Below, piece by piece: positions 50,870 to 60,134 of a stretch of DNA of 64,000 nt. Source of the stretch: Defluviitaleaceae bacterium (GTDB lineage: Bacteria > Bacillota > Clostridia > Lachnospirales > WQUN01); the NCBI GenBank assembly GCA_009780315.1, contig WRAH01000002.1, positions 62,001-126,000 on the forward strand, read 5' to 3'. Both the position numbers and the translations under genes were made by a program. The notes beneath the pieces are model-generated. The model ran no database searches. It saw only the letters and a list, made by a program, of their open reading frames with translations, and was not told the origin of the DNA. Each line of letters starts with the position of its first letter. The first letter of the stretch is position 1.

Positions 50870-53107
50870 ATGCAAAAAAATAATTCAGCCTGGGAAGGCT
50901 TTAAAACAGGCGCATGGGTTGATGCGGTTAATGTACGTGATTTTATCCAGCGCAATTATGACCCTTATCATGGAGATGACTCATTTCTTGTAGGCGCAAC
51001 TGACCGCACAAAAGCACTGTGGGAAGAAGTTTGCAAGCTGACTAAAATTGAAACTGAAAAAGGTATCTTGGATGTTGAAACTAAAAAAGCATCAAGTATC
51101 GTTTCTCACGGGCCTGGTTATATCAAAAAAGAACTTGAGCAAATTGTGGGTGTGCAAACAGATAAGCCTCTTAAACGCGGAATCATGCCCAAAGGCGGTA
51201 TCCGTGTTATTCAAAATGCACTAGAATCCTATGGATACAAACTTGACCCACTGGTTGAAGAAATTTATACAGAACACCGCAAAGCACACAATGATGGTGT
51301 TTTTGATGCTTATACCGATGACATGCGCGCGGCGCGTTCTTCCGGTATCATTACAGGGCTTCCTGACGCTTATGGACGTGGAAGAATCATTGGTGATTAT
51401 CGCCGCTTGGCACTTTATGGCACAGACTTCTTGATTCAAAATAAAAAAGAAGAATTGAAACAAACTGACCTCACATGGCTTGAAGAAAAGTATATCAACC
51501 TTCGTGAAGAGCTGAGTGAGCAAATTCGCGCATTAAAACAAGTTGCCCAAATGGCAGAATCCTATGGTTTTGATGTGACAAAACCAGCGACAAACGCAAA
51601 AGAAGCCATCCAGTGGACATATTTTGCATATCTTGCGGCTGCAAAACAACAAGACGGTGCTGCAACTTCTCTTGGACGTGTAGCAACTTTCCTTGATATT
51701 TATATTGAGCGCGACATGAAAAAAGGCTTAATCACTGAAAGTGAAGTCCAAGAGCTTATGGATCACTTTGCAATGAAGTTGCGTATGATTCGTTTCTTGC
51801 GTACGCCTGAGTACAATTCATTATTCAGCGGCGACCCTACTTGGGTAACTGAAGCCATTGGCGGAATGAGTGAAGATGGACGCACGCTAGTAACAAAAAA
51901 CTGCTATCGTATGATTCATACGCTGGTCACATTAGGCCCTGCGCCAGAACCAAACTTGACAGTACTGTGGAGTAATAGCTTGCCAGAAAGCTTTAAAAAA
52001 TTCTGTGCAAAAATGTCTATTGAAACAAGTTCAATTCAATATGAAAATGATGACCTTATGCGTAGCTATTGGGGTGATGATTACGCCATTGCCTGCTGTG
52101 TATCTGCAATGCGTATTGGTAAGCAAATGCAATTCTTTGGCGCACGTGCAAACCTTGCAAAAGCACTAACCTATGCCATCAATGGTGGTAAAGATGAAAA
52201 GAGCGGCATTCAAGTTGCGCCGGAATTTGCACCCATTACAAGCGAATACTTGGCGTTTGATGAAGTTTATCGTAAATTTGACCAAGTGATGGATTGGCTT
52301 GCACAGCTTTATATTAGCACCTTGAATATCATTCACTATATGCACGATAAGTATAATTACGAGTCATTGCAAATGGCTTTTCATGACAGAGATATTTTAC
52401 GCACCCATGCTTGCGGAATTGCAGGATTAAGTGTTGTTGTTGACTCTCTTGCGGCGATTAAATACGCAAAAGTCAAAGCTGTACGCAATGAAGCAGGTCT
52501 TGCTGTTGATTATGCCATTGAAGGGGAATACCCTGCTTTTGGTAACAACAATGAAGAAGTTGACAAAATGGCTAATGAAATTGTAAAGCGTTTCATGGAT
52601 AAATTAAGCCGTCAAAGAGCATACCGCGAGTCTATGCCAACACTTTCTGTATTAACTATCACATCAAATGTGGTTTATGGAAAAGCAACAGGGTCAACAC
52701 CTGACGGACGCAAAGCTGGCGAGCCTTTTGCACCAGGTGCAAACCCAATGCATGGACGTGATAAAAAAGGCGCACTGGCTTCTATGACATCTGTTGCAAA
52801 ACTGCCGTATGCACACTCACTAGACGGAATTTCCTATACGTTCTCTGTAATTCCAAAGGCACTGGGACGTACTGAGGAAGAGCGTGAACAAAACCTTGTA
52901 AACCTTTTAGATGGTTATATTGCCGACAACGGACATCATATTAACGTAAACGTTTTTGATAAAGAGACGCTTTTAGATGCAATGGAACGTCCTGAAAAAT
53001 ATCCACAGCTTACCATTCGTGTTAGTGGATATGCTGTCAACTTTATCAAGCTTACCAAAGAACAACAGCTTGAGGTCATTCATCGCACATTCCACGAAAG
53101 GCTGTAA
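50870..53107 (+). CDS. pflB: Formate C-acetyltransferase (pyruvate formate-lyase)
   Basis: Cleaves pyruvate with CoA to acetyl-CoA and formate by a glycyl radical mechanism, in the anaerobic cytoplasm. 745 residues. The active-site cysteine pair is Cys409-Cys410 in AIACCVSAM and the radical glycine is Gly720 in RVSGYAVNF, both as required for PFL and not for diol dehydratase-type relatives. [15 protein letters not shown] and [20 protein letters not shown] are further PFL markers. Strong AAGGAGG. Activated by PflA encoded downstream; acetyl-CoA can feed the Pta-AckA enzymes of this window. Confidence 0.98.
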   Translation: MQKNNSAWEGFKTGAWVDAVNVRDFIQRNYDPYHGDDSFLVGATDRTKALWEEVCKLTKIETEKGILDVETKKASSIVSHGPGYIKKELEQIVGVQTDKPLKRGIMPKGGIRVIQNALESYGYKLDPLVEEIYTEHRKAHNDGVFDAYTDDMRAARSSGIITGLPDAYGRGRIIGDYRRLALYGTDFLIQNKKEELKQTDLTWLEEKYINLREELSEQIRALKQVAQMAESYGFDVTKPATNAKEAIQWTYFAYLAAAKQQDGAATSLGRVATFLDIYIERDMKKGLITESEVQELMDHFAMKLRMIRFLRTPEYNSLFSGDPTWVTEAIGGMSEDGRTLVTKNCYRMIHTLVTLGPAPEPNLTVLWSNSLPESFKKFCAKMSIETSSIQYENDDLMRSYWGDDYAIACCVSAMRIGKQMQFFGARANLAKALTYAINGGKDEKSGIQVAPEFAPITSEYLAFDEVYRKFDQVMDWLAQLYISTLNIIHYMHDKYNYESLQMAFHDRDILRTHACGIAGLSVVVDSLAAIKYAKVKAVRNEAGLAVDYAIEGEYPAFGNNNEEVDKMANEIVKRFMDKLSRQRAYRESMPTLSVLTITSNVVYGKATGSTPDGRKAGEPFAPGANPMHGRDKKGALASMTSVAKLPYAHSLDGISYTFSVIPKALGRTEEEREQNLVNLLDGYIADNGHHINVNVFDKETLLDAMERPEKYPQLTIRVSGYAVNFIKLTKEQQLEVIHRTFHERL

Positions 53108-53108
53108 T

Positions 53109-53168
53109 ATGAAATCTTACACGCCGTTGCAGGGCATAAGCTCACACAACGCGGAAGGAGCATGTTGA
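53109..53168 (+). other. 19-residue mini-ORF between pflB and pflA
   Basis: ATG 53109, one base after the pflB stop, opens a 19-codon frame (MKSYTPLQGISSHNAEGAC) that ends four bases before the pflA ATG. GAAAGG lies upstream. The pflA Shine-Dalgarno AAGGAG is inside this frame, so translation through it could affect pflA initiation. Coding status unproven. Confidence 0.3.
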
Positions 53169-53172
53169 GTTT

Positions 53173-53910
53173 ATGCCTTTAAATTACGACCCGACTAAAA
53201 CAGGCTATGTCCATTCCACTTATTCTGGTGGGATGGTTGACGGCCCCGGTATCCGTTATGTCATTTTCTTTGCTGGATGCACCCTGCGTTGTAAATATTG
53301 TCATAACCCTGATACTTGGGTGGCAAGCCGTGGCACAAGAATGTCTGTTGAGGAATTGATTAACGAGATTGTAAAATATAAAAACCATTATGTTCGCTCT
53401 GGAGGTGGTGTCACCATTTCTGGAGGTGAACCTATGGAGCAGCCGGGTTTTTTGGCTGAGTTATTAAAAGCCTGTCGTGAGCATGGTATTCACACTGCCC
53501 TTGATACCTCTGGTAATGTTCCAATAAGCACGGCAGAACGTATTTTTCCACTGGTTGACTTGTTGATGTTTGACGTGAAATCATGTACGCCAGACACATA
53601 TCTGCATGTGACAGGTAAAAAGATTGAACCTACACTAAATGCTCTTGACGTTGCCCAAAGGTTGAACGTGCGTCTATGGGCAAGGTTTGTATTAGTGCCT
53701 GGTTTGACTGACAAAGTAGATGAAATTCACGAAATGGCGGCGGTACTTCGCAAATATGATAATATTGAAAAGATTGAAGTTTTGCCCTTTCATAAGGCAG
53801 GAGAGTATAAGTGGGATAGCTTAGTTATTCCATATGAGCTAACCAATACGCCGCCCCCTACACTTGAACAAGTGGAAGAAGTGCAAAGGATTTTAACCTT
53901 TAAAAACTAA
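53173..53910 (+). CDS. pflA: Pyruvate formate-lyase activating enzyme
   Basis: Radical SAM enzyme that forms the glycyl radical on PflB. 245 residues; the [4Fe-4S] ligands are in the CxxxCxxC of GCTLRCKYCHNPDTW (about 36-43), and GGVTISGGEPMEQ is the SAM-binding glycine-rich motif. VDGPGIRYVIFFAGC at the N-terminus is characteristic. ATG 53173 lies 13 bases after AAGGAG, a longer spacing than normal, and is preceded by a mini-ORF. Followed by a strong terminator. Confidence 0.97.
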   Translation: MPLNYDPTKTGYVHSTYSGGMVDGPGIRYVIFFAGCTLRCKYCHNPDTWVASRGTRMSVEELINEIVKYKNHYVRSGGGVTISGGEPMEQPGFLAELLKACREHGIHTALDTSGNVPISTAERIFPLVDLLMFDVKSCTPDTYLHVTGKKIEPTLNALDVAQRLNVRLWARFVLVPGLTDKVDEIHEMAAVLRKYDNIEKIEVLPFHKAGEYKWDSLVIPYELTNTPPPTLEQVEEVQRILTFKN

Positions 53911-53923
53911 CGCAAACCATACG

Positions 53924-53967
53924 AAATAATCCCCAAAAATCATTTTGATTCTTGGGGATTATTTTTT
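53924..53967 (+). terminator. Rho-independent terminator after pflA
   Basis: A 13-bp stem AAATAATCCCCAA / TTGGGGATTATTT with further pairing inside (AATCA/TGATT) is followed by six T. It separates pflA from the convergent ABC transporter gene; the reverse orientation has only a short A run, so it works best for pflA. Confidence 0.92.
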
Positions 53968-53975
53968 AGTATCAA

Positions 53976-55796
53976 TCAAGAAATTTTAGCATATTGAATG
54001 TCAAACATACGCTGATATATACCTTTCTTATCCATTAACTCGGTATGATTGCCTTGTTCTAAAATTTGCCCTTGGTCTATGACTAAAATATGGTCGGCAT
54101 TGGCAATGGTACGTAGACGGTGGGCAATCACAAAACTGGTGCGGCCTTCCATAAGCTTACTCATGGCTTTTTGAATTTTAATTTCTGTTCGTGTGTCTAC
54201 AGATGATGTGGCTTCATCCAAAATTAAAATATCTGGGTCTGCCAAAATGCATCGTGTAATTGCTAAAAGTTGACGCTGTCCTTGGCTTAAACCACGGCTG
54301 TTTTCTGTCAGTAAAGTATCATATTGTTCAGAAAGATTTGCGATGAAACCGTGCGCCCCAACAATTTTTGCAGCATTGTATACTTCCGCTTCTGTAGCGG
54401 AAGGACGGCCATAGCGTAAGTTTTCCATGATTGTGCCTGTAAAAAGATACGTGTCTTGCAAAACAATGCCAAAGGTACGGCGCAAACTGGCGCGAGTATA
54501 GTGATTAAGCGAGTGCCCGTCAAGTGTGATTTCTCCCTTGTCTGAATCATAAAACCGTGTAATGAGATTAACAATGGTTGTTTTACCTGCCCCTGTTGGC
54601 CCAACTAATGCAATAATAGCACCAGGCGGTGCATGAAATGTGCAATTACTGATAACAGGATTATCAGGATTGTATCCGAAACTAATATTTTTAAAATGAA
54701 TGTCACCTTGGGTTTTTATCAGTGGTACTGCGTCTGCTGGGTCAGCCATTTCTTCTGTTTCATCAAGAATTTCAAATATGCGCTCACAGCTGGCAAGTGC
54801 AGATTGAAACTGATTATATGTGCCAGCAAGGTCATTAAGTGGACGGCCAAACTGACGTGAATATGCAATAAAGGTTGCGATAAGCCCAACAGTTATTGTA
54901 CCGTTTATTGCCATCATACTGCCTGCAAAGGCTATGACTGCAAGTGATAAATTATTGATGACATTCATTGCAGGCATAATAAAACCTGACCAAATATTCG
55001 CTTCTGTTCCTGCAATGCGCAGTGCCTCATTAGTTTTTGCAAAATCTGCCACAGCACGGGCTTCGCTTCCATAGGCTTTTATCACTGCCATACCAGAAAT
55101 ATCTTCTTCAATCTTGGCGTTTAATATCCCAAGAGAAGCTTGTTGCGCACGAAAAGCCTTGTGTGTCTTTGTCGCAATTGTTTTGCTTACAATGAAAAAT
55201 AAAGGTACGCTAATCAGTGAGAAAAACGTCATGATGGGTGAAAGCCATAACATCATTATAAAAACACCAGTCAATGTAATTGAAATAGATGTAAGCTGAA
55301 CCAAAGCTGTCCCTAAAATACTTGCTACATTATCTGTATCATTGGAAATACGGCTCATAAGTTCCCCATGCATAAATCGGTCGAAAAACTTGACGGGTAG
55401 TTTTTGCAAATGTTTAAACACCGAATGACGCATAGTTTTTACAAGCCGCTGACTTGCTCCTGCAACCACCCAATTTTGAAAAAAGTTTGCCGTTGCATCT
55501 CCGACATAAAGTATCACCATTGCTACAAAAACTAAAGTTAAAGTGTCTGTGGGGTATACAATATTATCTATAACTTGCCCGATAAGAAAAGGCCCAATCA
55601 TTGCCGCCGCGCTTGCACCAAATGCCAATACAAAAATAAGCACAAGCGTAAATCTTTGCCCACGAAGAAAACTTAAAAGCCGTAGGATAGTTTTGACAAA
55701 GTGCTTAGGTTTTTCTTTTTCTCGCATGAAACGCTGGTTTCCCATACGTCCTTGTAAATGTGGAGGCGGTGGGGCTTGTTGTGGTTGCTTGTTCAT
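53976..55796 (-). CDS. ABC exporter, fused permease and ATPase (MsbA/LmrA-like)
   Basis: A half-transporter of 606 residues from ATG 55796: six membrane helices (about 45-320) followed by an ATPase domain with Walker A GPTGAGKTTIV, signature NSRGLSQGQRQLLAITR and Walker B ADPDILILDEATSSVD. Exports lipids, drugs or peptides; probably a homodimer. An alternative start at 55814 is unlikely because a TATAAT on this strand at 55822-55817 would put the transcript start at or after it, and GGGTGA precedes 55796 well. Divergent from the GNAT operon. Confidence 0.92.
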   Translation of the reverse strand: MNKQPQQAPPPPHLQGRMGNQRFMREKEKPKHFVKTILRLLSFLRGQRFTLVLIFVLAFGASAAAMIGPFLIGQVIDNIVYPTDTLTLVFVAMVILYVGDATANFFQNWVVAGASQRLVKTMRHSVFKHLQKLPVKFFDRFMHGELMSRISNDTDNVASILGTALVQLTSISITLTGVFIMMLWLSPIMTFFSLISVPLFFIVSKTIATKTHKAFRAQQASLGILNAKIEEDISGMAVIKAYGSEARAVADFAKTNEALRIAGTEANIWSGFIMPAMNVINNLSLAVIAFAGSMMAINGTITVGLIATFIAYSRQFGRPLNDLAGTYNQFQSALASCERIFEILDETEEMADPADAVPLIKTQGDIHFKNISFGYNPDNPVISNCTFHAPPGAIIALVGPTGAGKTTIVNLITRFYDSDKGEITLDGHSLNHYTRASLRRTFGIVLQDTYLFTGTIMENLRYGRPSATEAEVYNAAKIVGAHGFIANLSEQYDTLLTENSRGLSQGQRQLLAITRCILADPDILILDEATSSVDTRTEIKIQKAMSKLMEGRTSFVIAHRLRTIANADHILVIDQGQILEQGNHTELMDKKGIYQRMFDIQYAKIS

Positions 55797-55816
55797 ATGT
55801 ATTTTCACCCACATGC

Positions 55817-55845
55817 ATTATATCAGAGATTATGCTATAATCCAA
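55817..55845 (-). promoter_or_regulatory. Predicted promoter of the ABC exporter
   Basis: On the minus strand TTGGAT (55845-55840), a 17-base spacer and a perfect TATAAT (55822-55817). Its -35 overlaps the -10 of the divergent promoter. Confidence 0.55.
55833..55841 (+). promoter_or_regulatory. Extended -10 promoter of the GNAT-radical SAM-NUDIX operon
   Basis: TGC followed by a perfect TATAAT (55836-55841), an extended -10 element; no good -35 is seen. Transcription would begin near 55848, about 20 bases before the GNAT start codon. Confidence 0.5.
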
Positions 55846-55867
55846 GAAAATGTCGAGGGGTAAAAGT

Positions 55868-56395
55868 ATGGATAACTTGGAATTAGTAGAAGCATCAAAA
55901 GTATATGAAATACAAGCCATGGAATACAGGCAGGAATACATCAATTGTGGGGAAAATGAAATCAATGGCAGCAGTGGGCTTTTTGAATATGAAAATTATG
56001 ACAAATGGTTAGAAAAAATCAAAATGCAAAAAAATATAATTCCATCTTCAACTGAAACTCCATCCACAACATACTTTACACTCCGCAAAAGCGACAATAA
56101 GATTATAGGCTCTATTCAGCTACGACACCACCTTACAGACGAACTGCTTAAAGATGGCGGAAATATTGGCTATGGCATCCGCCCATCTGAAAGAGGAAAG
56201 GGTTATGGTACACAACAAGTAGCCCTCGTATTAGCACAGGCAAAAGGGATAGGCTTGTCTAAAGTCATGATTTCATGTAATAAAATCAACAGGGCATCTG
56301 CACAAGTGGCTATCAATAATGGTGGTATACTTGCAGGAGAAGGCTTTGATGAAGATGAAAAGGAAGTAACAGAAATTTACTGGATTGAGGTTTAA
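55868..56395 (+). CDS. GNAT family N-acetyltransferase
   Basis: A 175-residue GNAT from ATG 55868 (RBS GAGGGG). The acetyl-CoA loop is ERGKGYGTQQ (about 119-128), preceded by the strand GNIGYGIRPS and followed by NKINRASAQVAINNGG. The acceptor is unknown. An upstream ATG at 55850 would lie at the predicted transcript start, so it was not chosen. First gene of a compact operon with a radical SAM and a NUDIX protein. Confidence 0.85.
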   Translation: MDNLELVEASKVYEIQAMEYRQEYINCGENEINGSSGLFEYENYDKWLEKIKMQKNIIPSSTETPSTTYFTLRKSDNKIIGSIQLRHHLTDELLKDGGNIGYGIRPSERGKGYGTQQVALVLAQAKGIGLSKVMISCNKINRASAQVAINNGGILAGEGFDEDEKEVTEIYWIEV

Positions 56396-56398
56396 AAA

Positions 56399-57445
56399 GT
56401 GTTGAAAAAAATAACAGCGTGCTTGGACATGGTTGGTTGCCCCAACCGCTGTAAACATTGTTGGCTAAAAATAACGCCCAATGGAAAGCTTGCAGCCAAA
56501 GATTTAAAATATGTTGCCAACGCATTTCGTCCATTTGCAGAAATTTTAGAAGTAACGGGAACTTACCGCGAAGAAGATTATAGTGATAATTACAAAGAAG
56601 TTTGGACATTATCAACTGAACTTTCCGATATAAAACAACCTCATTTTGAAAATATCAGCTATTGGCGTGCTGTGCGTGATGATGAATATATATCGTGGTT
56701 ATATTCCCTTGGGGTTCGCGCTGCCCAGCTCACAATCTTTGGTAATGAAGATACTACGGATTACTTTGTAGGTAGAAAAGGCGCGTTTAAAGAAATTCTG
56801 CAAACCATAGCATTACTTATTCAAAATAAAATTGCACCGCGCATTCAAACATTTATATACAAAAGTAATATTGCTCAACTACAATATATTCAACAGCTTA
56901 TAGAGAAACTTGACCTTGAAGATAGGTGCCGCTCTTTTGATAAGTCGTTTGCATTTTTCCTACATCAAGGTTCTTGTGAAGGAGAAAATGCGCAGTTTTA
57001 CGACGTATGGATTACGCCAGATGATATTGAAAAAATCCCACGAAAGTTAGTAAACTATACGGAAAAATATTTTGGTGTAACTGACATCAGAGAAATACTG
57101 GGAGAAGCTGAACAAAACTTATGTCATCAGTTGCTTGCTGACACATCTACAAGGAATATTGTAGAAGATAGTCCTGTATTTTATATAGATAAAAATTTTG
57201 ACGTATATCCAAACTTTACAACACCCTCAACACCATGGCTTTTGGGTAATCTAAAAACAAATGGTGCAGAATATATAGTCAAAAATTATATCAATAACGC
57301 CACTTTAGCCCAGCAAACACTTCTGACAGTTCCATTAAATGAGATGGTAAGAAGACATGGCAATTTAAACAGTCAACGTCTATTTTGCGTTGATGATTAC
57401 AAAAATTTTCTTTTAACAAAGGAGTTGCATCATGGGATACATTGA
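56399..57445 (+). CDS. Radical SAM protein of unknown function
   Basis: A 348-residue protein. Near the N-terminus CPNRCKHCW (Cys14, Cys18, Cys21) is a CxxxCxxC radical SAM cluster motif. The barrel continues through GVRAAQLTIFGNEDTT; the C-terminal part has GNLKTNGAEYIVKNYINN and two further Cys, but no clear SPASM-type Cys cluster. I cannot name a family. GTG start 56399 behind GAGGT, three bases after the GNAT stop; the NUDIX gene starts inside its last 14 bases, so all three are cotranslated. Confidence 0.7.
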   Translation: MLKKITACLDMVGCPNRCKHCWLKITPNGKLAAKDLKYVANAFRPFAEILEVTGTYREEDYSDNYKEVWTLSTELSDIKQPHFENISYWRAVRDDEYISWLYSLGVRAAQLTIFGNEDTTDYFVGRKGAFKEILQTIALLIQNKIAPRIQTFIYKSNIAQLQYIQQLIEKLDLEDRCRSFDKSFAFFLHQGSCEGENAQFYDVWITPDDIEKIPRKLVNYTEKYFGVTDIREILGEAEQNLCHQLLADTSTRNIVEDSPVFYIDKNFDVYPNFTTPSTPWLLGNLKTNGAEYIVKNYINNATLAQQTLLTVPLNEMVRRHGNLNSQRLFCVDDYKNFLLTKELHHGIH

Positions 57446-57878
57446 AGACTTGCGCGCAATCATTGGTAATAAAAGAATTATTTTAAATGGTTGCATTGTA
57501 TTTATTATAAACCCAAAAGGGCAAATTTTAATGCAACAAAGAAAATACCCTCTAGGCAAATGGGGCTTACCGGGTGGGCTAATGGAACTAGGTGAATCCA
57601 CAGAAGAAACCGCACGGCGTGAAATTTTTGAAGAGACAAGCTTACATTTAGGTAAATTATCCTTATTCGGTGTATATTCTGGCAAAAAATACTTATGTAC
57701 TGCCCAAAATGGTGATGAGTTTTATGTCGTAACAACGGTATATACTACCTCTGAATACACTGGAGAAGTGCGTATAAATGATGATGAATCATTAAAATTT
57801 GAGTGGATAGATGTACACAGTTTGCCTGAAAATATTGCCAGAACACATGAAGATATAATAAACGATTATTTGCGCTAA
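57432..57878 (+). CDS. NUDIX hydrolase
   Basis: A 148-residue NUDIX enzyme that hydrolyses nucleoside diphosphate-linked compounds. The NUDIX box runs GLMELGESTEETARREIFEE followed by TSL, with the final Gly of the consensus replaced by Ser; the preceding LPGG is present. Metal ligands are the Glu residues of REIFEE. Last gene of the GNAT-radical SAM-NUDIX operon, overlapping its neighbour by 14 bases. The substrate is unknown. Confidence 0.9.
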   Translation: MGYIEDLRAIIGNKRIILNGCIVFIINPKGQILMQQRKYPLGKWGLPGGLMELGESTEETARREIFEETSLHLGKLSLFGVYSGKKYLCTAQNGDEFYVVTTVYTTSEYTGEVRINDDESLKFEWIDVHSLPENIARTHEDIINDYLR

Positions 57879-57970
57879 ATTAAGATAAAAACCAGTTGCG
57901 TGTGTCTTATTGGATAAGTTTCTTAGCTACATCTCAAATTTCAAAATAAACACTAAATCCTGCGATAAAG

Positions 57971-58011
57971 AAAACCCCCGACTAGAATATAAATTCTAGT
58001 CGGGGGTTTTT
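57971..58011. terminator. Bidirectional terminator between NUDIX and tRNA genes
   Basis: A perfect 18-bp stem (AAAACCCCCGACTAGAAT and its complement) with a four-base loop, an A run before it and a T run after it. It can end both the NUDIX operon and the minus-strand tRNA transcript, whose last tRNA ends six bases away. The remaining 90 bases between the NUDIX stop and the stem show no feature. Confidence 0.93.
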
Positions 58012-58016
58012 CAAAC

Positions 58017-58087
58017 AGGCACCACCCGGATTTGAACCGGGGGTAAAGGAGTTGCAGTCCTCTGCCTTACCACTTGGCCATGGCGCC
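58017..58087 (-). tRNA. tRNA-Cys (GCA)
   Basis: 71 bases. Acceptor stem GGCGCCA/TGGTGCC with discriminator T, D arm GGCCAAGTGGTAAGGC, anticodon loop CTGCAAC giving GCA, and T arm with GGTTCAAATCC. CCA is not encoded. Confidence 0.95.
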
Positions 58088-58132
58088 TTGTAAAAAAAAT
58101 GTGCGTTCACAGGGGGATGTAAACACACATAG

Positions 58133-58204
58133 TGACCCGTAGGGGAATCGAACCCCTATCTCAGCCGTGAAAGGGCCGTGTCTTAACCGTTTGACCAACG
58201 GGCC
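58133..58204 (-). tRNA. tRNA-Glu (TTC)
   Basis: 72 bases. Acceptor stem GGCCCGT/ACGGGTC with discriminator A, anticodon loop CTTTCAC giving TTC, T arm with GGTTCGATTCC. CCA is not encoded. Transcribed first, 45 bases ahead of tRNA-Cys, from one promoter. Confidence 0.96.
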
Positions 58205-58223
58205 AACATTTGGAACGAGGATT

Positions 58224-58252
58224 AGTATAGTGCATTTGATGGATTTTGTCAA
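58224..58252 (-). promoter_or_regulatory. Promoter of the tRNA-Glu/tRNA-Cys operon
   Basis: On the minus strand perfect TTGACA (58252-58247), a 17-base spacer and TATACT (58229-58224), 20 bases before the tRNA-Glu 5' end. Near-consensus, as expected for stable RNA. Confidence 0.85.
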
Positions 58253-58303
58253 TACGAATTTTCAAAAAAAATAAATTTTTTTTTATATGCTTTTTGATGA
58301 TAT

Positions 58304-58708
58304 TTATGAAAGCGTTATCATACTGCTATCATGCAGCGTATCACTTGCATTAACATTGGTTTGGCAAGTTCCGCTAAACATTGCACCATCGTCTATAATT
58401 AAGGTGGTTGTAACAATATCACCCTGTACATCAGCAGTTGAGGCAAGGTGCAGTACATTACGACAGCTTACATTTCCAAAAACACGCCCGGCAATGCGGG
58501 TTGACCCTGCAAAAATATTGCCATCCACACGCCCTGTGTCACTGAGATTTAATACCCCCTCAATAATTACATCGCCAATGATTGTTCCGTCTATGCGCAT
58601 TGCTTCGGAATCATTACATGTGAAGCGGGCGGTATGAATGGTAAAACCATTGCCAATGACAGTTCCTGTAGGCTTGGTAAATTCATCTTGTGGTTTATTG
58701 CGTGACAT
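58304..58708 (-). CDS. Bactofilin (polymer-forming cytoskeletal protein)
   Basis: A 134-residue bactofilin: a right-handed beta-helix with repeating GxxxGDVxxxG-like turns (IDGTIIGDVIIEG, GRVDGNIFAGS, GRVFGNVSCRN, ADVQGDIVTT) between about residues 35 and 115, flanked by short tails. These proteins polymerise without nucleotide and organise envelope enzymes. It lies 12 bases after an M23 endopeptidase gene, the common bactofilin-LmdC-type pairing, which suggests that it localises that peptidase. RBS GAGGAGG. Confidence 0.92.
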   Translation of the reverse strand: MSRNKPQDEFTKPTGTVIGNGFTIHTARFTCNDSEAMRIDGTIIGDVIIEGVLNLSDTGRVDGNIFAGSTRIAGRVFGNVSCRNVLHLASTADVQGDIVTTTLIIDDGAMFSGTCQTNVNASDTLHDSSMITLS

Positions 58709-58720
58709 ATCAATCCTCCT

Positions 58721-59935
58721 CTAACTATGACGTTCCAATAAGAATGGAACAGGATTTCGAGCAACACCATCTATTTGCACTTCAAAATGCAAATGCGGCC
58801 CGGTACTGCGTCCAGTGCTTCCTACATAGGCAATGATTTCGCCCCGTGAAATGGTTTGCCCTACAGTTACACGATTGCGCGTATTGTGGGCATAAAGTGT
58901 AACCATACCGTTGCCATGGTCAATCATTACTGTATTACCATAGCCATTTTGCCATCCTGAAAAAATGACTGTTCCACCGCCTGCTGCACGAATGGGTGTT
59001 CCTGTTGGCGCAGGAATATCAATGCCATCGTGATGTTCACTGCCGCTGCCGCCCATAGGATTCCTTCGCCAGCCAAATCCAGAGGATACCGGTCCGTTAA
59101 GGGGCCAAAGGGTAGGGTAGTTGCTTAAATAAGGCTCCATAAGTTGCCTATGGATTTCAATATCTTCTAAAAGTTTGCGTTGTAATGCTAACTCATCTTT
59201 TAGAAAAACCAGCCTGTCAAGCATGATATCCTCAGCATAGCCCATGGTGGTATGCTGACCAAAACCCATTAACCCAATAGATGGTGTGGTTAGGGTGGTT
59301 ATCTCTTCAAAACTTTCTTTCCTATTTGCTTCAGATGTTCTGCGCAGTGCTTCTTGAGAATCCTCAAGCTGTCGCATTAGTCCTGCGATTGGCGGGATAA
59401 TACTTCGTACACCTAAATTGTCTAATAAATCCAGCCGTTCATCATCAAGTGCCTGAATTTGCCGCTCAAGCTCATCAATATGGTCCCAAATGTCTTCTAG
59501 CGCGTATTGATGTCGCCGCGCCTGACGGTCAAGCTCTTGCTGTGCGCGAATTTGCTCTTCACTAAGTTGTTCATACATTTGTGTTGTCGCATCAATTAAA
59601 TCACTCTGTACTTGTTCAGAAAACTGCTGAAACTCATAAAATGCTTCTTGTGTCTCATCCAAGTGGTCACTTAAATTGCTTGCCATTCTTTCAAAATAGC
59701 TGCTGCGAAGATAGACTCCGGTAATGACTGCACTCACTGCCAAAACACTGATAACCAGCCCGTGAAGTACCACACGCGGAACCCGTAAGCTGCGGGTTTT
59801 GCCCGTGCTATACGATGGCACGAGCATGAGTGAAATATACTTTTTTTGTTTATGTGATTTGGTGTTGATAAGTTCGCTTACTTTTTTGACGGCTGGACGC
59901 GCGTTGGCTTCTTGCGCTTTCCGTTTAAAAAACAT
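58721..59935 (-). CDS. Membrane-anchored M23 metallopeptidase
   Basis: A 404-residue peptidoglycan endopeptidase. A basic cytoplasmic N-terminus (1-48) precedes a membrane helix (about 50-70), a long coiled coil (about 85-220) and the LytM domain. Zn ligands are in HHDGIDI (His...Asp) and HLHFEV near the C-terminus; GYGNTVMIDHGNGMVTLYAH is also typical. ATG 59935 lies 10 bases after AAAGGA; the earlier in-frame ATG 59947 overlaps that RBS and was rejected. Paired with the bactofilin gene. Confidence 0.92.
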   Translation of the reverse strand: MFFKRKAQEANARPAVKKVSELINTKSHKQKKYISLMLVPSYSTGKTRSLRVPRVVLHGLVISVLAVSAVITGVYLRSSYFERMASNLSDHLDETQEAFYEFQQFSEQVQSDLIDATTQMYEQLSEEQIRAQQELDRQARRHQYALEDIWDHIDELERQIQALDDERLDLLDNLGVRSIIPPIAGLMRQLEDSQEALRRTSEANRKESFEEITTLTTPSIGLMGFGQHTTMGYAEDIMLDRLVFLKDELALQRKLLEDIEIHRQLMEPYLSNYPTLWPLNGPVSSGFGWRRNPMGGSGSEHHDGIDIPAPTGTPIRAAGGGTVIFSGWQNGYGNTVMIDHGNGMVTLYAHNTRNRVTVGQTISRGEIIAYVGSTGRSTGPHLHFEVQIDGVARNPVPFLLERHS

Positions 59936-59968
59936 GCAATTGCACATCCTTTGCTAGTAGTTTAAAAT

Positions 59969-59997
59969 ACGATAAAGCAATATATGCAAAATGTCAA
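59969..59997 (-). promoter_or_regulatory. Predicted promoter of the M23-bactofilin operon
   Basis: On the minus strand perfect TTGACA (59997-59992), a 17-base spacer and TATCGT (59974-59969), about 35 bases before the peptidase start. Confidence 0.55.
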
Positions 59998-60076
59998 GTG
60001 ATATTTACAGTATATTGAAAAAATATTACGAAAATGTTAACGATATGCGTAGCTTCATGTCGAAGTATGTATTCAC

Positions 60077-60105
60077 TAGACACTGATACCAATATATGGT
60101 ACAAT
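60077..60105 (+). promoter_or_regulatory. Predicted promoter of the 74-residue membrane protein
   Basis: TAGACA (60077-60082), a 17-base spacer and TACAAT (60100-60105) preceded by TGG, an extended -10. About 30 bases before the start codon. Confidence 0.7.
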
Positions 60106-60134
60106 TCTTGAACTCATAGTAAGGAGCTGATGAA

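Noticed and set aside
57879-57970. Possible small gene or RNA between the NUDIX gene and the tRNA terminator
   Set aside because: No frame with a ribosome binding site and no stable structure other than the terminator was seen.
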